This document shows, in pieces, positions 13,814-17,966 of a DNA stretch of 17,966 bases. The position numbers and the translations under genes are program-made. The stretch lies in contig CACYDE010000098.1 in assembly GCA_902773045.1 (NCBI GenBank), positions 1 to 17,966 on the forward strand, written 5' to 3'. The notes below the pieces were generated by a model. It was given only the letters and a program-made list of their open reading frames with translations, ran no database searches and had not been told where the DNA came from. This DNA is from an uncultured Ruminococcus sp. GTDB taxonomy: Bacteria > Bacillota > Clostridia > Oscillospirales > Acutalibacteraceae. Within the stretch, counting starts at the first letter, position 1; the number at the start of each line of letters is the position of its first letter.

Positions 13814-14755
13814 ATGAGAAAGATCCTTGTGACAGGCGGAACAATTTTCGTGAGCCGATATATCGCCGAATACTACGTGAATTTTGTTCCCGAATACGTT
13901 GTCGAAGAAGAAGCCGAGGTTTACGTGATGAACAGGAACACTCATAATCAGCCGCAGGGTGTGAAGCTTATTGAATGCGACAAAAATCACATCGGGAACA
14001 AACTTCGCGGTTATGATTTCGATGTTGTCATCGCGGTAAACATCTACACCGCCGATGAAATGAAAGAGCTTCTTGACAGTCTTGATTCCGTTCGCGATTT
14101 CATTTTTATTTCTTCGAGCGCGGTTTATCCCGAAACGCTTCCGCAGCCGTTTTCAGAGGATATGACGTGCGGAAAAAACTCCGTCTGGGGCGATTACGGC
14201 GTAAACAAGAGAAGGGCAGAGGAACATCTTCTGAGCCGTGTTCCGGGGGCTTATATCCTTCGTCCGCCGTATCTTTACGGGAAGATGAACAATCTCTACC
14301 GTGAAGCGTTTGTGTTTGACTGTGCGCTTGCGGAAAGACCGTTTTTCATTCCGAACGACGGATCGATGCAGCTTCAGTTTTTCCATGTCGGGGATCTCTG
14401 CCGGTTCATCGACACTCTTCTCAGACTTCATCCGGAAAACCACATTTTCAATGTCGGAAACCGTGAAACGGAAACGATCAAAACGTTTGTCGAAAAATGT
14501 TACGCAACGGTAGGTGAAAAGACGGAACTGATCTCCGTTTCAAAGGATCATGCCCAGAGAAGTTACTTTCCTTTTCACGACTACAGCTATGTTCTGGACG
14601 TTGAAAAAATGCATGAACTAATGCCCGAAACATTACCTATGTCAAAGGGACTTAAGGATTCTTTCAAATGGTACGTAAATAATCAGACCGCGGTCTTTAA
14701 GAAGCCGTACTTTGATTATATTGATAATATACTTTCAAGAACAGAGTTCGAGTAA
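13814..14755 (+). CDS. SDR-fold NAD-dependent epimerase/dehydratase-like protein
   Basis: 313-residue cytoplasmic protein with an extended short-chain dehydrogenase layout. The N-terminal Rossmann motif reads TGGTIFVS (7-14) instead of the usual TGGTGFIG, so two of the standard glycines are replaced. The active-site serines are SSS (100-102), with Tyr128 and Lys132 in YGVNK. A substrate-side ILRPPYLYG (148-156) and the conserved FNVGN (212-216) follow. The overall pattern recalls the CSP41-like branch of the family. The substrate, probably a nucleotide sugar or a related compound, cannot be read from sequence. CGGAGG at 13802-13807 marks the start. The gene stands alone on the plus strand between minus-strand genes and is followed by a cluster of palindromes. 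Confidence 0.88.
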   Translation: MRKILVTGGTIFVSRYIAEYYVNFVPEYVVEEEAEVYVMNRNTHNQPQGVKLIECDKNHIGNKLRGYDFDVVIAVNIYTADEMKELLDSLDSVRDFIFISSSAVYPETLPQPFSEDMTCGKNSVWGDYGVNKRRAEEHLLSRVPGAYILRPPYLYGKMNNLYREAFVFDCALAERPFFIPNDGSMQLQFFHVGDLCRFIDTLLRLHPENHIFNVGNRETETIKTFVEKCYATVGEKTELISVSKDHAQRSYFPFHDYSYVLDVEKMHELMPETLPMSKGLKDSFKWYVNNQTAVFKKPYFDYIDNILSRTEFE

Positions 14756-14769
14756 CCGGTCGAACGGGT

Positions 14770-14855
14770 TCGGGGCGACAGCCCCGATGGGTTATAGGGC
14801 GAAGCCCTATAACCCAAAAACCCCCTTTTCCTTGAGGGAAAAGGGGATCCGGGGG
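14770..14855. repeat. Cluster of three perfect hairpins (dispersed-repeat candidate)
   Basis: Three palindromes lie back to back. Stem 1: TCGGGGC / GCCCCGA (14770-14776, 14781-14787). Stem 2: TGGGTTATAGGGC / GCCCTATAACCCA (14788-14800, 14804-14816) with a GAA loop. Stem 3: CCCCTTTTCC / GGAAAAGGGG (14822-14831, 14837-14846). ATCC and GGGGG follow. It sits just past the epimerase-like stop in a convergent gap. There is no strong T run after the stems, so it looks more like a REP/MITE-type intergenic repeat than a standard terminator, although it could still block both transcripts. Confidence 0.75.
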
Positions 14856-14987
14856 TATGGGTGACGACAATAGCTTTGACCGAAGAATAAGCTCGGATTC
14901 GATAGCGAAAACCATTCTTTACATCGACAACACACGATAGACTCTGCAATTATTGTAATTCCGAGTATAAGAAGTTTGAGATAACAA

Positions 14988-15632
14988 CTATTTATTTTCC
15001 TGCGCATATTTGCAGAATTCTTTCATACAGCATTCTTCGCATTTAGGCTTTCGTGCTGTGCAGACTGCGCGTCCGTGGAGGACGAGTCTATGGCAGAAAT
15101 CATTTGACTCCTTGGGATCGAGAACTTCTTTCAGAATAAATTCTATTTTTTTAGGATCTTTGATATCATGAAAGCCGAGTCTGGACGTGATCCTTATGCA
15201 GTGAGTATCGACCACGACAGCGGGCTTTTTGAAAATATCCCCGACAACGAGATTGGCGGTTTTCCGTCCTATTCCCGCAAGGGAAGTCAACTCCTCGATC
15301 GTTCCGGGAACTTCGCCTTCAAAGCTCTCACAAAGCTGGCTGCACATTGTCACAATGTCGCGTGCTTTGGTTTTGTAGAGTCCGCAGCTTTTTATCAGTT
15401 CTTCAACTTCGGAAACGTCCGCTTCGGCAAAATCCCGGGCGGTTCTGAACTTTTCAAAAAGAGCCGGCGTCACAAGATTGACTCTTGCGTCTGTGCATTG
15501 CGCGGAAAGCCGTGTAGCGATAAGAAGCTGAAGCGGATCGGTATAGACAAGAGAACAGACTGCGCCGGGGTATTCTTTTTTCAAAGCAGCGATCGCCAGA
15601 TCGGCGCGCTTTTTTTGTGTTATTTCTTTCAT
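14988..15632 (-). CDS. nth: Endonuclease III (DNA glycosylase/AP lyase)
   Basis: Removes oxidised pyrimidines and nicks abasic sites in base excision repair. The 214-residue protein is normal in length. The helix-hairpin-helix is LTSLAGIGRKTANLV with catalytic Lys124, and the catalytic Asp142 is in VVVDTHCIR. The C-terminal 4Fe-4S cluster ligands Cys191, Cys198, Cys201 and Cys207 have the exact C-x6-C-x2-C-x5-C spacing. GGAGG at 15639-15643 sets the start. It is the last gene of a probable three-gene minus-strand unit, 95 bases after the NUDIX gene. That gap holds two palindromes. No clean T-run terminator follows. The palindrome cluster at 14770-14855 is the nearest candidate. Confidence 0.96.
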   Translation of the reverse strand: MKEITQKKRADLAIAALKKEYPGAVCSLVYTDPLQLLIATRLSAQCTDARVNLVTPALFEKFRTARDFAEADVSEVEELIKSCGLYKTKARDIVTMCSQLCESFEGEVPGTIEELTSLAGIGRKTANLVVGDIFKKPAVVVDTHCIRITSRLGFHDIKDPKKIEFILKEVLDPKESNDFCHRLVLHGRAVCTARKPKCEECCMKEFCKYAQENK

Positions 15633-15651
15633 GGCTGTCCTCCGTGTATTA

Positions 15652-15692
15652 CCGGCAGCGCCGGACGAAATACGGTCGGGAAGTCCCGACCG
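15652..15692. repeat. Two palindromes between the NUDIX and nth genes
   Basis: CCGGC-AGC-GCCGG (15652-15664) and CGGTCGGGA-AG-TCCCGACCG (15673-15692) fill the gap just upstream of the nth ribosome binding site. With no T run they may be intercistronic processing or stability elements, or a REP-like insertion. Confidence 0.6.
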
Positions 15693-15727
15693 GCAGATCT
15701 TTCATTCACTTTTTGAATTGAGTAAAT

Positions 15728-16429
15728 TTATCCCTTGTAACTGTAACCTCCGAGGTAACGTTCCGCTTTGTCGATAACTCTCAGATCGTTTTCATAGCAG
15801 CACATTTCCCTCGCCTGAGCGAAAGAAACCCATATAAAATAGTCGATCTCGCTTTCCTGAATGTGAACGTCGTCGGAAAAAGTTTCCGCAAGAAAAAAGA
15901 CGACCCGTTTTCTCACCTTTCCGAAAGGACAGTAATCGCTCGTTTCGCGGAATCCGGGGTGGATCTTTACGTCAAGATCCGTTTCCTCTTTTATTTCGCG
16001 GGTCGCTGTCTGACGCTCGTTTTCTCCGAGTTCCACGTGGCCTTTGGGAAACGACCAATATTTTCCGTTTTTGTTTTTCACAAGGAGAACCTTCAATTCT
16101 TCGGGTGCGCGGTAGAAAACTATCGCGCCGCACGATTTTTCGTAAAGGCAGCTCACTCTTCCCAAACGAAAATTTCTCAGACGCCGAAGCCTTTTTTTTA
16201 TCAGAGGCTCATAATATATCTGACCCTCGGGAGCGGCAATAAGCTTGGTCTGATTAGAATTTTTCGATTGGGCTATGGCGATGACGGTGCAGTGAACATA
16301 GTCTCTCGGTTTGTCCCTTGAAAGAAGATAGATGTTTCTTCTTCGCGTTCCGACCATGTAGTAACCGTTGTAAAGTCCTGCGTAAGGGATCGCCGAAATG
16401 ACTTTGACATCAAGCTTTTTTCCAAGCAT
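15728..16429 (-). CDS. NUDIX hydrolase with an extra N-terminal domain
   Basis: Hydrolyses a nucleoside diphosphate linked to another group. 233 residues from the chosen start. The NUDIX box is at 130-152: GHVELGE, then RE at 144-145 and EE at 148-149. It is preceded by WSFPKGHVE, the form common in Ap4A-type hydrolases, so a dinucleotide polyphosphate is a plausible substrate. Residues 1-95 form a separate domain (VISAIPYAG...HCTVIAIAQ...LIAAPEGQIYY) that I cannot assign firmly. Part of it resembles pyrophosphatase-like segments. A basic stretch KKRLRRLRNFR links the two. AGGGGG at 16437-16442, 7 bases upstream, supports this start. An in-frame ATG at 16480 would overlap the preceding gene and lacks such a site. 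It is the middle gene of the unit. Confidence 0.88.
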   Translation of the reverse strand: MLGKKLDVKVISAIPYAGLYNGYYMVGTRRRNIYLLSRDKPRDYVHCTVIAIAQSKNSNQTKLIAAPEGQIYYEPLIKKRLRRLRNFRLGRVSCLYEKSCGAIVFYRAPEELKVLLVKNKNGKYWSFPKGHVELGENERQTATREIKEETDLDVKIHPGFRETSDYCPFGKVRKRVVFFLAETFSDDVHIQESEIDYFIWVSFAQAREMCCYENDLRVIDKAERYLGGYSYKG

Positions 16430-16463
16430 ACTGTCACCCCCTACGTAATTATTATTTCTGAAT

Positions 16464-17675
16464 TTATATATTGTTGTCAAATAAATCCCTCAATCTCTGA
16501 CAATATAGTGAATTGTTCGCGTCGGTAATACTGCTTATGAACAGTACATGAGTTATATCGTTTTCCTGAATGTATTCGTTAATATTTCCCTTGTAAAGCT
16601 CCGTGTCGATAACATGGACCTCTTCATAAGCCGGAACGAGATATCCGATTACAGGTTCTCCGGCGTGGTCTTTGATGATAAGAAGGTTTTCGTCGTTATC
16701 GTTTTCAACATTATAAATTTTGAGGAGAGCCGTGTCTTTGGCAGGAAAAACGCTGAGCGGGTCGGAGTTCGATTTTTCCGTGGTGAAAAGGTCTGTCTCC
16801 GTTTCATCTCCCGATTCGAGATCTACGCTGAAGCAGTTGTAGTGAACGGGGAGTTTGAAAAAGTCGACAGTGTCGGCATTGTCGAAAAGCTCCTGATTTC
16901 CGTGGGGCTGAAGCTTTTCGTCGGTCGTCCGGGCGATGAAAGAACCCTCAAAGCGTCTGACGTTCCCTTTCTTTTCGGAAAGCTTTTCGGTTGAATAGAT
17001 ATAATCGGGTTTGAATCCTGCCGTCTGAGCAAATTCTCTGTAAGCATAATAGCCGCCGAGATAAGTAAGACTCTCGTCCGTCCGATAGTAGATATACTCG
17101 TTTTTGTGGAGATCGAACGTACCGTAAAGGTCAACGTCGGTGACCCTGTCCATGAGAGCCGATCTCATTTTCTCAAGATTATCTTTCTGAGAATTGGAAT
17201 ATTTGCGATAATCGGGGTACAGTCCGAATTCCGTATTTGTCGGGATCACCATGCTGTAAACCGAAACGTCATCGGCGAGCGGAGATGTAACGCTGTTCAG
17301 GACAGCCGAGTAATTCACCGCTGTGTCATCGATCCCTTTGAACATGACGTAACCGCTTCCTTCCGAAACGAAGACCTTGCTGTCGACTATGTCGAAGCTG
17401 CCGCTCGGGGCGTCCGGAGAATCGGGCGTTGCCGTATCAGCCGTTTCGATCGGCTGAGCTTCGGTGTCGGTATCCTTAAAGGAATCAACGAATGGACCGA
17501 GATATTTAACAAAAATAAATATCAATGCCGCAGCAGCGATAACTGCCGCGATAATGACAAAATATCTGATAAAACCGTTTCCGGAAGACTTTCTTTTAAA
17601 TCCGGAAGCTTTGTGCCGCCGTCTGCCATAGCCTCCGGTTCTGTGTTCGTAACCTCTGTGAGAAAAATTGCTCAT
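16464..17675 (-). CDS. DHHW-like membrane-anchored protein
   Basis: 403 residues. A basic, Gly/Arg/His-rich cytoplasmic start (1-36) is followed by one membrane helix (about 37-58) and a Thr/Asp/Pro-rich stalk (67-93). The extracellular domain follows the layout of clostridial DHHW proteins, which are relatives of the SGNH/AlgX-type acyl-transfer fold. VIPTNTEFGLYPD (143-155) is the early family segment. The key YRTDHHWT-like segment reads YRTDESLT (197-204), and the later DSF-like segment reads KDHA (335-338) before LVPAYEEVHVIDTELY. Both signature positions are therefore changed, and the protein may bind rather than catalyse. The start follows AAAGGAA. It is the first gene of the unit, with promoter 17715-17743 and a 34-base gap to the NUDIX gene. 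Confidence 0.75.
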   Translation of the reverse strand: MSNFSHRGYEHRTGGYGRRRHKASGFKRKSSGNGFIRYFVIIAAVIAAAALIFIFVKYLGPFVDSFKDTDTEAQPIETADTATPDSPDAPSGSFDIVDSKVFVSEGSGYVMFKGIDDTAVNYSAVLNSVTSPLADDVSVYSMVIPTNTEFGLYPDYRKYSNSQKDNLEKMRSALMDRVTDVDLYGTFDLHKNEYIYYRTDESLTYLGGYYAYREFAQTAGFKPDYIYSTEKLSEKKGNVRRFEGSFIARTTDEKLQPHGNQELFDNADTVDFFKLPVHYNCFSVDLESGDETETDLFTTEKSNSDPLSVFPAKDTALLKIYNVENDNDENLLIIKDHAGEPVIGYLVPAYEEVHVIDTELYKGNINEYIQENDITHVLFISSITDANNSLYCQRLRDLFDNNI

Positions 17676-17714
17676 GTCGGTATTCCTTTCAAATCATAAA
17701 ACTCTACACTTTAT

Positions 17715-17743
17715 AGTATAATACAAAATCCCCCTCAATACAA
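17715..17743 (-). promoter_or_regulatory. Promoter of the DHHW-like / NUDIX / nth unit
   Basis: Leftward TTGTAT (17738-17743), 17-base spacer, TATACT (17715-17720). The predicted leader is about 35 bases. Confidence 0.5.
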
Positions 17744-17821
17744 CCTTTTTTTATCACATGACGAGGAAATCGGTTCAAGGCGATACCGCACAGCAATGAT
17801 GGTTAGGAAGATATAAAAGAA

Positions 17822-17849
17822 AAAAAGAACGGCATAATCCGTTCTTTTT
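17822..17849. terminator. Two-way terminator near the right edge
   Basis: Perfect 11-bp stem AAAAAGAACGG / CCGTTCTTTTT with a 6-base loop. The longer T run is in the minus direction, so it probably ends a transcript entering from the right edge, upstream of the DHHW-like unit. Confidence 0.85.
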
Positions 17850-17899
17850 CAGGGAAATCGTATTTTAGAAAGAGGTCAGAATCATTTTAATATTCCTGT

Positions 17900-17966
17900 T
17901 GCGGTGTTAGCAATCATTCACCGCAAGTCTGATTCGTATCGGCAGTGTTAGCAATCATTCACTGCA
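17900..17966. repeat. Two copies of a hairpin repeat, continuing past the edge
   Basis: The same 12-base loop TTAGCAATCATT occurs at 17907-17918 and 17948-17959. It is flanked by stems GCGGTG/CACCGC (17901-17906, 17919-17924) and GCAGTG/CACTGC (17942-17947, 17960-17965). The copies are 41 bases apart with a 16-base unrelated spacer. They differ only by one base in each arm, and the two changes keep the pair. The second copy ends at the window edge, so more may follow. Confidence 0.85.

Noticed and set aside
14697..15007. Overlapping minus-strand frames of 66-77 codons across the palindrome cluster
   Set aside because: All are read through three perfect hairpins, have no ribosome binding site and overlap one another.
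17900..17966. CRISPR array
   Set aside because: The repeats are about 25 bases with only a 16-base spacer, and the repeat itself varies in its arms. No cas gene is in the window.

Overview
The window looks like chromosomal DNA of a low-to-moderate GC, Gram-positive gut or rumen Clostridia. A Ruminococcus-type member of the Oscillospiraceae fits best. The main reason is a secreted protein with four cohesin-like modules, long Thr/Asp/Glu-rich linkers and a C-terminal type I dockerin. Strong GGAGG-type ribosome binding sites, sigma-A-like promoters, intrinsic terminators and a lipoprotein amidase also fit. I see no tRNA, rRNA, CRISPR array or transposase. The genus is an inference from gene style, not a database result.

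Layout from left to right. (1) 90-3243, minus strand: a cell-wall amidase lipoprotein and asnB, each with its own promoter. A terminator-like hairpin sits in the asnB leader. (2) 3671-5350, plus strand: a two-gene unit of an Asn-rich four-helix membrane protein and a divergent type I asparaginase-like protein. It ends in a two-way terminator shared with glgB. (3) 5387-7570, minus: glycogen branching enzyme GlgB with an unusual charged tail. Upstream are a long control region, two candidate promoters and a perfect palindrome over the proximal one. (4) 8157-8633, minus: a C-GCAxxG-C-C family protein. (5) 8634-9403: 770 bases without a convincing protein gene but with two minus-strand promoters, compact hairpins and a strong terminator. 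This is the best candidate for an undescribed RNA. (6) 9404-12754, minus: the 1116-residue cohesin/dockerin protein. (7) 13047-13592, minus: a small exported protein. (8) 13814-14755, plus: an SDR-fold epimerase-like protein, followed by three back-to-back perfect hairpins. (9) 14988-17675, minus: a probable operon of a DHHW-like membrane-anchored protein, a NUDIX hydrolase and endonuclease III. (10) The right edge carries a terminator and two copies of a hairpin repeat whose stems differ by a compensating base pair.

How the genes relate: GlgB serves storage alpha-glucan synthesis. The cohesin/dockerin protein is probably part of a surface carbohydrate-binding or degrading complex. AsnB and the asparaginase-like protein act in opposite directions on asparagine if both are active. 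The amidase and the DHHW-like protein belong to envelope work. The rest is housekeeping: DNA repair, nucleotide clean-up and redox. No single large new pathway is evident. The novel-looking material is mainly in the intergenic RNA-like and repeat elements, and in the architecture of the scaffold-like protein.
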